Shown here in pieces: positions 1 to 8,895 of a stretch of DNA of 11,149 nucleotides (positions are counted from its first letter, which is position 1; every line of letters starts with the position of its first letter). Origin of the DNA: Euperipatoides rowelli (taxonomy: Eukaryota > Onychophora > Udeonychophora > Euonychophora > Peripatopsidae); NCBI GenBank assembly GCA_003024985.2, contig PXIH01S0054079.1; one strand, written 5' to 3'. A program made the translations under genes and the position numbers. The notes below the pieces were generated by a model. It had not been told where the DNA came from and did not search any database. It worked only from the letters and a program-made list of their open reading frames with translations.

Positions 1-201
1 AGAAAAAGAAAAAATCGTGAAAAGTTATTATAAAGTATTGAACAATACATTAACAAAAGATTAAGTAATTGAAAACTGTTTAAGTTGAAAATTAGTTGAA
101 GTGTAAAATAGAAAAAAAAAAAGTTCTCGCTAGAAGAGTCTACTTCTTTCCAAGGGGGTTATAATTTTCTAATATAGATTGAAAAGTTTTAAAATTACTA
201 T

Positions 202-223
202 TATTGGAAATAGATTTCCAATA
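202..223. repeat. perfect short hairpin
   Basis: TATTGGAAAT and ATTTCCAATA are exact reverse complements separated by two bases (AG). This gives a 10-base-pair stem in otherwise AT-rich DNA. No function is evident. Confidence 0.8.
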
Positions 224-240
224 TTGATTTTATTTTTATA

Positions 241-276
241 GTTTATTTATTTTTTATTTNAAAAAAATAAGTAAAC
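241..276. repeat. AT-rich imperfect hairpin
   Basis: The segment starting GTTTATTTATTTTTTA is answered by TAAGTAAAC at its far end, so the two sides form about 16 base pairs with two mismatches. The unresolved base at 260 lies in the loop, perhaps because the structure and homopolymers were hard to sequence. Confidence 0.6.
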
Positions 277-325
277 GCTAGCATAGAATTTAATATAAAN
301 NTATTTTTAGAAAAAAACGATATCA

Positions 326-403
326 TTCGGGGAATTATTTTTGCCCCGAACCGAATTCGGTTCTGAAATCATCCCCAAAAATCTCCAAAATTTCGGAGCT
401 CCG
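326..403. repeat. cluster of three palindromes in a GC-richer island
   Basis: Three inverted repeats lie within 78 bases. TTCGGGG (326..332) pairs with CCCCGAA (344..350). GAACCGAATTCGGTTC (348..363) is a perfect 16-base palindrome. CGGAGCTCCG (394..403) is a perfect 10-base palindrome. The stretch is clearly richer in G and C than the surroundings and looks like the end of a dispersed repeat or small DNA transposon. The family is not identified. Confidence 0.6.
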
Positions 404-480
404 TCCAGGCCTATTTAGCTTATTTTGACATAATTTCTGAATTTGCCGACGGTGAAACTCCAGAAATCATTGTATCCTAG

Positions 481-605
481 TACCCAGAATTCTTTTGGAT
501 GATTTATGATTCATTTTGGGTAATTTTGAAAAATTCAAGATGGCGGCCAAACATTTTTTTTTTAAATTTTTCGATGGGGATGTGTTGAGGAATGAATTCT
601 GGGTA
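481..605. repeat. 12-base inverted repeats flanking a 101-base interior (MITE-like relic)
   Basis: TACCCAGAATTC (481..492) and its exact reverse complement GAATTCTGGGTA (594..605) bound a segment that includes AAGATGGCGGCC, a GC-rich word unlike its surroundings. The arrangement fits a small nonautonomous transposon or part of a dispersed repeat. Short frames overlapping it on both strands (504..725 minus and 661..843 plus) look accidental. Confidence 0.5.
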
Positions 606-900
606 GTATGTGAAGTCATAAACCTTAGCAGAATGATGCACCATCGAATTAGAGAATTTTTTGACTGAATATTTTCTAATTTTGGTCAAAGTGCCCCTAC
701 AACAACGACCTCTAGCTAACCACATAGGTCAAATAAAATTTCCCTCCACATCTAAACATAAACATTATATTGTAACTAGCTATGATAAACATTTCATACA
801 CTTTATCAAAAAAATGCACAATTCTGCAAAAATACTAAGTTAGGCAGCTGCACTATAAAATGTTATTGACTAAAATATAATTTAAATTGTCACAAATACA

Positions 901-1110
901 ATTCTATTTAAATAGACAATTTCTGAGGGTTTTTCAATAATCGCTGGTCAAAACTCTATTCATTTGTCATTGGCCATAACTCAATTCTAATGACCAATGT
1001 ATGTGACTATTTCAATTGACACCGATTTAAATTCAACTTTATTTATCATGAGTTAAAATTACATTTATCCATTGTCAAAACTCTATTTAAATTGTCAATT
1101 ATTCCTGGGT
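901..1110. repeat. diffuse degenerate direct repeats
   Basis: GTCAAAACTCTATT occurs at 947 and again at 1074. The second copy continues into a CTATTTAAAT...GACAATT-type block that also resembles 901..930, and GTCAATT/GTCATT words recur throughout. The repeats are irregular and worn, like an old satellite fragment or a duplicated intronic segment. Confidence 0.45.
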
Positions 1111-1870
1111 CATTATTTAAAGTGTTATCTGGCTAATCTCAGAGCAAATTTGAGTTAAAAATCGTTTTGGATTTTTGTTTATTTTTAGATTCATTTATTG
1201 TTGAATAAAAAAATAAACAACAACTAAGATTTATTAATTTCCAACTTGTTTAGAGTGATAGGTTACGGGAAAGCTAAATGTTAAAGTTAAAGAAATGTTT
1301 GGGCACATCTATGAAATGTTGTGTTCAGAGTTAGGCCTTTTAAAAGTAACTTAAAATTGTCTTTAAACTTATCTATTCAATGTCAGAAATCAAAATATTT
1401 TCATATTTTTTTTTAAAAAAAAAAACTTTAAAATGTTAAATTTAACAATTTTATATCTTGAGCTTTACCCCACGTAAAACTTTATGTATTTCTTTGTTTC
1501 AAAGCTTAGTTTATATTCTTATACCCTCAAGTATTTTTATTTTTTTAATATAAGAAAAATATAGGAAAATGTCAGGCATTACAAAACTTAAAAAGCTACT
1601 TCTAGCTTGACATTTTTTAATATTACTTCTATAACTGATTCGTTAAAAATTGGTCATGTGATCAAATGATGACACTCTTTTACATCTTCAAAATTGTGAA
1701 ATTCCTTGATATTGTCAATTTTGAAAATGTCTGAAGCCAAATCATCATTTGCCAGCCTTAAAAATTTTAAATTTTGCATGACACATAAATTTGATAAGAT
1801 GTTATCTCTTTTATTTTTTAAAATGAAATAAATAAAAACAGGCTTAATCAATGAAAAGAAACAAGGCTAT

Positions 1871-1982
1871 AATAAATTTGAAAAAGTTTTTATCCAACAT
1901 CCAATGGCAATGAGGGAGGTGGGATTCAATATAATTCTGCCTCTCTCATTCGATGTTGGATAAATACTTTTTATAACTTATT
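1871..1982. mobile_element. foldback (MITE-like) element of about 112 bases
   Basis: The two halves are inverted copies. 1881..1901 (AAAAAGTTTTTATCCAACATC) matches the reverse complement of 1952..1972 at 20 of 21 positions. The match extends outward (1871..1880 against 1973..1982, somewhat worn). After a six-base offset it extends inward as AATGAGGGAGG (1910..) against AATGAGAGAGG in the reverse complement of the other arm. Almost no loop remains. It has no coding capacity. This is the form of a small nonautonomous DNA transposon that transposes with borrowed enzyme. TA steps lie near both ends, but the N at 1983 prevents defining a target duplication. A microRNA-type hairpin is the other reading and seems less likely. 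Confidence 0.65.
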
Positions 1983-2185
1983 NTAAGGTATTGTTGATAA
2001 GTGCTATAATGCAGGTGATATAGAACGTGCAGTGTAATAGAAGTTAATATGGTGGATTGATGAATATGAATATCCAACAGAGAGAATACAAAAATATAGG
2101 CTAACTTCTAAAAATGTAATGATAATTTATACATAAACTAGCCCAAAAGCCCATTATAAATTGAAATACAAAGGACCCTAGTTAT

Positions 2186-2270
2186 CTTCCCCTCTCTAGA
2201 CTCTTACCTCATAACTCCCTCCCCTAATAGCTTCTCCCCTAACCCCTTCTACTCTCTACCTCCTCTGCCA
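2186..2270 (+). repeat. pyrimidine-rich tract
   Basis: Repeated TCCCCT, CTCCCT and CCTAA-type words make this about 85-base stretch mostly C and T on the plus strand. It is simple-sequence-like and no function can be read from it. Confidence 0.5.
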
Positions 2271-2641
2271 TTTATTTATTTTTAAATGAAAAACTGCTAT
2301 TTGCCACAATGATTTTAAATATAAATCTCTTAATATTTCTAAATATTCAAAAGAAAAATAATATTCTGGTTTTCTTATCTTATTACATTATACAGTAGCT
2401 GCATATTTTTTATTGTTTAATAAGAAAAAATCTAATAATAATGCAAGTTTTTCACATGCATAGTAACCACGTGTTTTGATGAATTTTTTACTTTAGAATA
2501 ATTTAGCGTTTATTTTTACAACAATAACAAGAAAATGTAAATTTACAATGTAATTTACCCTAGATCTTTTAAAGTTTGATAGAAAAAAGAGCAGCTACAA
2601 TAATTGTAGAGCTTTCAATAAAAATAAATATGCTGCAATAT

Positions 2642-2647
2642 TTTATT
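2642..2647 (-). promoter_or_regulatory. polyadenylation signal AATAAA inherited by the nucleoplasmin retrocopy
   Basis: The hexamer AATAAA on the minus strand lies about 30 bases after the TGA of the nucleoplasmin pseudogene, a natural place for the source mRNA's poly(A) signal. In such AT-rich DNA the hexamer is common, and the expected A tail just beyond it is absent or eroded, so this is suggestive only. Confidence 0.35.
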
Positions 2648-2678
2648 AAAAATGTCCATTCAACTTAAAATAATTACT

Positions 2679-3365
2679 TCATTTTTTCTTCTTTTTTAAA
2701 TCTACTTTACTTTCTTTCAATTTCTTAGCGCTACCTATTTTATTTGTTGCCCCCTTTTCTTCCTCATCCTTTATTTCTTCAGATTTCTTTTTAAAGGTTT
2801 CATAAGTTTCCTTTTCTTTGATTTAGGAGTAACCAAACCTTTTTTCTTTGATCTTTTAGTAACTTCACCTTCTGAAGAATTGTCCTTCTTATCTTCATCT
2901 TGTTCTTCATCGTTCTCATCATCAGTATCCTAGTTTTTATTTCCTAAACTGGTGACAGAGTCCTTAGCCCTTGTGATAATTCATCATTATCTTCCGCCAC
3001 TTGATCAATCATCATTTCTCCTGTGATGTGAATAGGACCGGAATCACTAATCAATTTAAATTTTGTTCCACGACGAAATGTTATGAAATAGGATTGTTAT
3101 CTAAACTAAGATTTATTATAGTCCATTTGTTAATATCTCCTCTATAATCTTTAGTTTCCACTTCGAGTGTGTTTATCTCTTTGGCCTGGGCACTTTCACC
3201 TAATGACACCCCCTTCAATATTAATATAAGTTTACCATTGGATTCCAGTTCTTCTTCCAGTGAATCAACATTCCATGTAATGGAATCATTGCTTTTTGAT
3301 AGCTGACAAATCCAAAAATCCCTTTTTTGCATGCCTAAGGTTCCAAATTGAATAGGATTAAACAT
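2679..3365 (-). pseudogene. processed pseudogene of a nucleoplasmin/NLP-family histone chaperone
   Basis: Reading the minus strand from ATG at 3365, 94 codons are open to TAA at 3083..3081. They contain the nucleoplasmin core pattern: DFWICQLSKSNDSITWNV, then KLILILKGVSLGESA and INTLEVETKDY. The core continues in the second frame from about 3081 (TFRRGTKFKLISDSGPIHI), matching the TFKLI-GSGP-YI strand of insect Nlp. From about 2980 the third frame carries the acidic tract DTDDENDEEQDEDKK and then a basic, nuclear-signal-like stretch. From about 2811 the first frame returns with ETYETFKKKSEEIKDEEEK and ends in lysines and TGA at 2681..2679. Three net one-base losses and one in-frame TAG (2932..2930) break the gene. 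About 229 codons run without any intron, and an AATAAA lies at 2647..2642, so a reverse-transcribed copy is likely. No clear poly(A) tail or target-site duplication was found. Intact relatives are pentameric histone chaperones, abundant in eggs. Confidence 0.88.
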
Positions 3366-4688
3366 ATTCTATCGTTCAAAAACATTAAATCTGTCCTTGA
3401 AAACGTTCAAGATACAATTGTGATGAAAATTTATTTATTGATTTCTAATAATAAACTAAATTATATAATAGGCTAAGATTGTACATAGATTGTGTCAAAT
3501 GTGTTGGACTCACAACTATAAGTTGACCTCTTTATTGTTATTTATTTATCAAAATACATTGAGAGAATCAGGTAAGGGACTTACACACATGCTTGATTCA
3601 AATTTAATGGGTTACATGGATAAGGTTTAGAATAAGTAAAATACAATAAATAGGTAAATAAACTAGCAATAGAATATTTACAAATAGAAAATACAGAGAT
3701 TATTTTTTTTTTTTTCAGTTCTGTTATGTAATAAAAAAAAATTAGCCATTGTTCAATTTTTTAACTCCATAATGGGGGACATTTTAAATCATTCTGTTTT
3801 TGTTAAAAGCATTATGCATTGTTCATGTTTTTCATTTTGATGTTGGTTTTTTTTCTTTTGGTGGAAGAAACTAGGGGAAATAATATATATTATTAAATCA
3901 ATATGTTATTAGTTGTATGCCCGCCTTAATTTTATTTCTTATTGGTAATGATCACAGTGGTCGCACACACTTTGTTATACTAAAAGGATATAAAATAATT
4001 TCAATAAATAAAAAAATGGGAAAATGAGCAGGGAATATTGTGCAATCAAAACAAATTGAAATGTTCGATCGGAAAACTACCATATATGGTCAATAAAAAT
4101 GAAATCAATTTTGAGAGCTAGACGTATTAGTAAAAAAGACATTCACCCTGAAAATGATAATTTGAGCACTCCTATAGTATATCTTTATGCATTTTAATTA
4201 CATTATTTTTTAATAGCTCTATATTCATAAAATATAGGCTTCTTTAATTTTCTTATTTAATCTAATTGATCTATATGAAATTGATCTATAAAGTGTTGAA
4301 AAATGAGAAAAATGCTTATTACCCAGCCCAATGCTTTACTAAATAAATTTTTTTGAAAACATCATAATCCTTAGCATCTCTACTCTTATTGTCAAAATAA
4401 TTTTCTATCTGGCCTAATATAGGATTTTAAATTGCAATAAGGCATTGCAATGAATTGTAGTTGAAGGAATGATTACTATATTCACTGTTATAACTTTTAA
4501 TCATGCTTCATAACTATGTATTAAGGAATACAATGTAATACCTGTTGATTACAGATAAATGGTTTACAACTTAATCAGGCGAGTGTAACCCATATAAAAG
4601 AGAAATCTCTGGCCAGATTTTTCAACTCCTGTCATTACAATATAATAAGAATTTATTATATTTCATGATAAGATTATAAGTTTCTTAC
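3366..4688 (-). other. gene-free AT-rich DNA between the nucleoplasmin pseudogene and the CFAP58 exon
   Basis: This is the start of the intron that follows the exon at 4689..4850. I see no coding signal. It contains a T13 run at 3703..3715 and a small hairpin at 4432..4452, where the self-complementary octamer ATTGCAAT occurs twice around five bases. Confidence 0.7.
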
Positions 4689-4850
4689 CTGAGCTTCTAT
4701 TAAATTACGACTATAGAGATTCCTGTCACTCCTGACAGCTTCATACAAACTTTGCTGTTGCTTTAGTCTGGTTTCTGACTCTGCAATTTTTTTTTTAAAA
4801 TCAAAAACTTGAAGCTCCTTGATCTTCAGGTCTTCCATCAGTAGGACACC
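4689..4850 (-). CDS. CFAP58: CFAP58 (CCDC147) internal coiled-coil exon, downstream of the two
   Basis: This internal exon has 54 codons and is phase 0 at both ends. On the minus strand the acceptor is a T8 tract ending in AG, and the donor is CAG|gtaagaaa, close to consensus. It begins GVLLMEDLKIKELQVFDF, then KKKIAESETRLKQQQ (residues 19 to 33) and ends YEAVRSDRNLYSRNLIEAQ. The last 19 residues are the best evidence: this string is nearly invariant in animal CFAP58 proteins as I remember them, and it immediately follows the segment encoded at 8896..9087. No exon is therefore missing between the two. The product is a rod-like coiled coil of the ciliary or flagellar axoneme. Oddities are a run of ten A (T at 4787..4796 on the plus strand) inside the KKKI codons, and one extra glycine at the exon junction compared with my recollection of the vertebrate protein. 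The next exon, expected to start near DEITDMKRK, is not seen downstream. Confidence 0.95.
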
Positions 4851-5998
4851 CTAAAAAAAAATTCCAATGATTTAAAAAAAAAAAAAAATATCCAGTTAAA
4901 TAATCTAGATGAGCAAAGTTTTTATCATTTACAGTAATTATTAATAAGCTAAATATTAGTGCAGTTTTATTTCTATTTAATAAATGAAGGCAATTTTAAT
5001 TTTAGCAACACTAGGGGCAGGCTGAAGTCAGGCAGGCATTATGGTTATTTATATTTGATATTAATTTTATATTCTTTTGTAAAAAAAATTTCAAACTTGT
5101 ATTATAAAGGCTTAATTTTAAAATAAATAATTTAAGGTTAGGGATCCTTTGTATCCATTGGGTCAGTATGGAGTGATGGTTAAGGATCCTTTTTAAATGG
5201 AATAATCCAAACTAACTAAAATTTCAATTTTATGATTTACACCCACAAAAAGCACTCTTTAGACTCTTGTAGAGAATATCACATGGTCTTGAGCCGTAAA
5301 CTTTACTGGTTCTCCTCTAGTTTTCTAATCAACATTGAATGACTGTAAAGTTAGGAGAGTAAGTTTATGCCATAATCATAATATATAAGGCACCAATTGT
5401 AAACAGTAATTGAAATTATTCTGAGTAATATTTTGTTTATTTATTTGTGGGGGATAAAACCAGCCTAATAAAATTTAAATTAACAAACCAACCTGGGATG
5501 CAAGCATTAATATTAAACTCATTAAAATAATATCATAGACAGATCTGGATAAGGACTTGCTAGGTTAGACCTTAAGGGATGTCATTTTATGGTCTAGCCT
5601 TGCTGGGTTATGCCATGAGAAGAGATCCCCTCCCCTAAAAAAATAAACTTAAACAAATTCTATTTTTCTTGTGCAGTCAGTTACATTAAATGTATATAAA
5701 AATCGAATGGCACCTCAATATAAGAGGAAATAGGCAGAAAATTCCAACAATTGTATGAGATTTTTATTCTTCATTTTATTATTTTTCAAAATGTTTTCTT
5801 TGAAGAATAAAAGTGTTGACATTGTGAGTACATAACTGAAATATGGTGCTGTTAGGCAGAAAGCTCCTCTAAAACTGCAAAAATAAGACCCCATATGGTA
5901 AAAAAAAATGTCTCCAAAAATGTTTACAAAAGATTTTAGTTTGGAAGAATCGAATAATGACTGTGAGGTGCAGTAGAAATGACTTTATATACTTGACT

Positions 5999-6046
5999 GG
6001 TGTGGGTAGAGTCCCAGGCTATGGCCCAGTTGGCCTATTGGATAAT
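5999..6046 (+). repeat. tRNA-like (SINE-type) relic with B-box-like sequence before A-box-like sequence
   Basis: GTGGGTAGAGTCCCAG (6002..6017) resembles a tRNA T arm and RNA polymerase III B box, with a three-pair G/C stem and a loop one base too short. About a dozen bases later TTGGCCTATTGGATAA (6030..6045) resembles the D arm and A box of tRNA-Arg (compare TGGCCTAATGGATAAGG). No complete cloverleaf can be drawn, so it is not a working tRNA. A junction between two truncated tRNA-derived SINE copies would explain the reversed order. Chance similarity remains possible. Confidence 0.35.
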
Positions 6047-6670
6047 CTGATCATAGATGTTATTATATTTGCCATTTCGCATCACAATATTAGAGACAAA
6101 GTGATCATCTTTACAAGTCTCATGAGTATACATCTCTTTTCTTTACTACCTTATGTAGCGCTAACACTTGCAGATGGCAATTGATCACATGATGAGGTGC
6201 ATTCTTTTCTCACAAGAAACAGAAGACAATGAAAAAAACGGATAATTACATTTGTGTCAGATAGTCATCTAAATGGTGTTTGTACATTATGAAAATAAGC
6301 ATTGCAGATCAATATTTAATTTAACATTCTGAATAAAATGAATATTGTCGATGATTTGGAGTTTTATCTCAACTGTGTTTATCCTTGCTCTATCCCTTTA
6401 ATCATTTGAGCCAGGAATTAAGTGCTAGGGAAATCACAATTTTCTCTTAACTATTTGTAAAGCTTGCTGTTAAGAAATTTTCAAAGTTCAAAACATATTC
6501 TTCAAATGTGTGCCTACATCAATAAATGCCATAATTCATTCAGTAATCACCATTCTCTTCTTTCTCTAAATTTACACGGAAAATATTGTAATGAAAACCA
6601 ACTAGGGTGAAGGAGAATGACATGCGGTTTGTATTAATGATGCTTAAACTTGAGTGTAAGGTCATATTAA

Positions 6671-6690
6671 TTATTATTATTATTATTATA
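6671..6690 (+). repeat. (TTA)n microsatellite
   Basis: The TTA unit is repeated just over six times without interruption. Confidence 0.95.
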
Positions 6691-6780
6691 TAGACAATCT
6701 TCAATCATATGATGTGTAAAGATTAAAGGAAATTCAATTAAGCAGATTTCTGGTTGCTAAATTTACAATAGAATAATGTT

Positions 6781-6793
6781 GGGGGGGGGGGGG
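6781..6793 (+). repeat. run of 13 G
   Basis: This is an unbroken G homopolymer in strongly AT-rich DNA. It is C13 on the transcribed CFAP58 RNA. Its exact length is likely to be variable or uncertain in sequencing. Confidence 0.95.
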
Positions 6794-6828
6794 AATTGTA
6801 AAAATAACCATTTAACTTTTTCTCTATG

Positions 6829-6990
6829 GAATAAAGTCTGGGGAAATCATAATTCACTATGACTGGAAGCCTAAAAGATATTTTCTTTAAAACAGTCTTG
6901 CATTCACTGAAAACTCTAGAGAATAAATCCTGGATACAATCATAATTCACCATGACTGAAATGCTGATTGCATTCACTAAAAACTGGAAG
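6829..6990 (+). repeat. two-copy tandem duplication, period 92 bases
   Basis: Copy one (6829..6920) runs from GAATAAAGTCTGG through AATCATAATTCACTATGACTGG to GCATTCACTGAAAACT. Copy two (6921..6990) runs from GAATAAATCCTGG through AATCATAATTCACCATGACTGA to GCATTCACTAAAAACT. The copies agree at most positions, but the second lacks roughly 22 bases in its middle. This is an old local duplication. The minus-strand frame over it (6738..6977) is a by-product. Confidence 0.85.
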
Positions 6991-7294
6991 TTATTAAACT
7001 TCTAATTTGATAAATGATCAAGAAAAATACTAAGTCAAAAACATAAAAATATTGCTGTCACTTCCATAATGTTCAATTGATGTTGTGATTTGCCTCTTTT
7101 ATCTTTGCGATTAATAAAGTTTAAATTGGGAAAAAAATATTTTTGAAAGATGAAAATGGAAGCTCTATACTGATAGCTTTACGAAAATATAAATCAAACA
7201 CAAATATGTTGCCAATATGTGAGAGCCAATATTTAATATCTAGCCTGGTAATGCTCAAATGTCACTCCTGTGCTTGCTGTATTTTTCTCTTTTC

Positions 7295-7316
7295 ATGCTT
7301 GTACATATACAAGCAT
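7295..7316. repeat. perfect short hairpin
   Basis: ATGCTTGTA and TACAAGCAT are exact reverse complements around a four-base loop (CATA). No function is evident. Confidence 0.8.
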
Positions 7317-8745
7317 CAGAAACACCAATAAATGGCAAACACAAAATTGACTGAACAGGAAATGTGATAACAAAATTAAATATGAAGAAATTATTCAGAA
7401 AAATATTTAAAAATACTGTGTGAGTTTTGTCATTAGTGATAAGATTGTGAAAGGTTTGAAACATACTCTGAAGTGAATTTATTATAGATTGTTACAGTTG
7501 TTATTGACATTACTTCTGCATTGTGCAAATGCCCAGAGTATCCCAGCACTGTAATGAGTACCGATATTGATATTGCTGTTATTGATAATCAAATCTGATT
7601 CATTTTGCCTATACACTAAATGCCACTTATTAAACTCACAGGCTTAGCACATCAGCGATTTATAAGATTTAAAAATGCAAAACTAAACAATTCAACTCTA
7701 TGTTCAAATCACAGCATTATTGAATTAGCCACTTAATAGACTGGAATGCAATCTTCACCAAATGATTCTAATAAGAGGTGTCTATTGTACTGGCAAACTT
7801 CACATTAACATATGAAATGGAACCTGAGTGAGTATGTAAATCAAACATGTACTTAAAGTAAAACAATACCTTTTTTTTTACTTATCGATTCTGTATATAA
7901 CTTATTTATAACTAAAGTAAACACAGTAGGAATTATTTTAAGAAAAAAAGAGTAAGCTTACCTTTAATGCCAGCTAATTATTGTTAATAAATTATTTACT
8001 GTATTATTTAATGACATCTAAGCAGTAAAATACTATATAAGTTAATCAATCAAGGCAATACTGTAACACAGAGATGTGAAGTGAAACATATTTGAAGACA
8101 AACTGATGACAGCTAAAACAGTATGTAGGTTACTGTACACAACTTTGCATTTTGAAACTGATTGAGTGGTGGCATCATGTGTTAACTGTCTAGTCTTGAA
8201 AAGCCCAGACACATAAACTTGGGAATAATACTTTAGTAAATATGTCCTTACTTGCGAGTTGCAGTAAAGTGAAATTCCTTCAAATAGTAGATATGGTGGT
8301 TGGAACATACATTTTATATAGCTCTACTTTTATCTAATGATAAAATATCTAACAAACTATTGTAAGAATATTTAATTTCCTAATCAAATATTAACCTAAA
8401 AAATACTGATTCTAATAATACTATTTTTTTTTTAAAATAAATAAAATGCTAAAAATGATGCCAGATAGGCTTAAATGTACCGTATTCAAAAAAGACAAAC
8501 CCATTTTCGAAAGGAAGAAAAAAAAAAACTGATTTCAAAATTGCAAAGTTAAAAAGTCAAAAGCACAATCATAACTTAGGTTTCCACCAACATAAATCAA
8601 ATAAATGAATGGTCACATATTTCCCTCTTTTCTAAACAAGCTCTGAAAGATATCTGAGAATGAATAGGGAGGACAGTATCTTGCATCTCATTTAATGAAG
8701 AAGGGAAGTATTGTACAAGCAAAATTTTTAAAAAAAAGGATATGC

Positions 8746-8808
8746 TGCTATTTGGCTTGGCATCCGATGTACATCAAATAGCATAGAAGTGACACCACTG
8801 AGGTGTCA
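8746..8808. repeat. two adjacent hairpins close to the CFAP58 exon
   Basis: TGCTATTTG (8746..8754) pairs with CAAATAGCA (8775..8783), and the loop itself contains the perfect palindrome GATGTACATC. Next to it TGACACC (8790..8796) pairs with GGTGTCA (8802..8808) around five bases. Both lie about 100 bases beyond the exon's donor, inside the intron. Confidence 0.65.
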
Positions 8809-8895
8809 AAATCAAACACATTTAGCTATTAGAACATCACAATCCGGCAAATATTCAAATCATTATCTTTGAATCATTTATTTTCTTATTATTAC

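Larger units (their letters stand above)
1..2678. other. gene-free AT-rich DNA, probably downstream CFAP58 intron
   Basis: No exon with coding composition and splice sites was found on either strand. The expected next CFAP58 segment (beginning near DEITDMKRK) is not visible, so this is probably intron that continues past the window. It holds hairpins at 202 and 241, palindrome-rich relics at 326..403 and 481..605, diffuse direct repeats around 901..1110, a foldback element at 1871..1982 and a pyrimidine-rich tract at about 2186..2270. Single unresolved bases occur at 260, 300, 301 and 1983. The 65-codon minus-strand frame at 1654..1851 is not recognisable. Confidence 0.7.
4851..8895 (-). other. 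complete CFAP58 intron (4045 bases)
   Basis: This is the intron between the two recognised exons. It starts gtaataat and ends with a T-rich tract and AG on the minus strand. The peptides on either side are adjacent in the protein family, so nothing coding is needed inside it. The short open frames here (for example 5957..6184, 8042..8308 and 7255..7464) have no recognisable similarity, low-complexity composition and no splice context, and look like chance. What it does hold is small repeats: a tRNA-like relic near 6000, (TTA)n at 6671, G13 at 6781, a 92-base tandem duplication at 6829, hairpins at 7295 and 8746, and weak direct repeats near 5135/5177 and 5556/5600. Confidence 0.88.

Noticed and set aside
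1654-1851. 65-codon minus-strand frame with a leucine-rich-looking stretch (NLKFLRLANDDLASDIF)
   Set aside because: It has no recognisable domain, no repeat of the leucine pattern, no splice sites at useful places and AT-biased residues (K, N, I, F). It is probably chance or an unidentified relic.
4080-4089. CCATATATGG, a perfect CArG (SRF-binding) consensus
   Set aside because: About one such site is expected by chance in this much AT-rich DNA, and nothing nearby suggests an enhancer.
5957-6184. 75-codon plus-strand frame with hydrophobic stretches
   Set aside because: It overlaps the tRNA-like relic and has no family similarity. The apparent membrane segments come from T-rich codons.
7255-7464. 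69-codon minus-strand frame and overlapping plus-strand frame 7143..7331
   Set aside because: Both are F/N/I/C-rich, mutually overlapping, without similarity, and include the simple hairpin at 7295.
7942-7975. Possible 12-base microexon ending AAAG|gtaagc on the minus strand near 7962
   Set aside because: It is a good donor by itself, but the flanking CFAP58 peptides join without it and upstream frames contain stops.
8042-8308. 88-codon minus-strand frame in the CFAP58 intron
   Set aside because: No similarity is recognised, and the peptides on both sides of the intron are already contiguous, so no exon is needed here.
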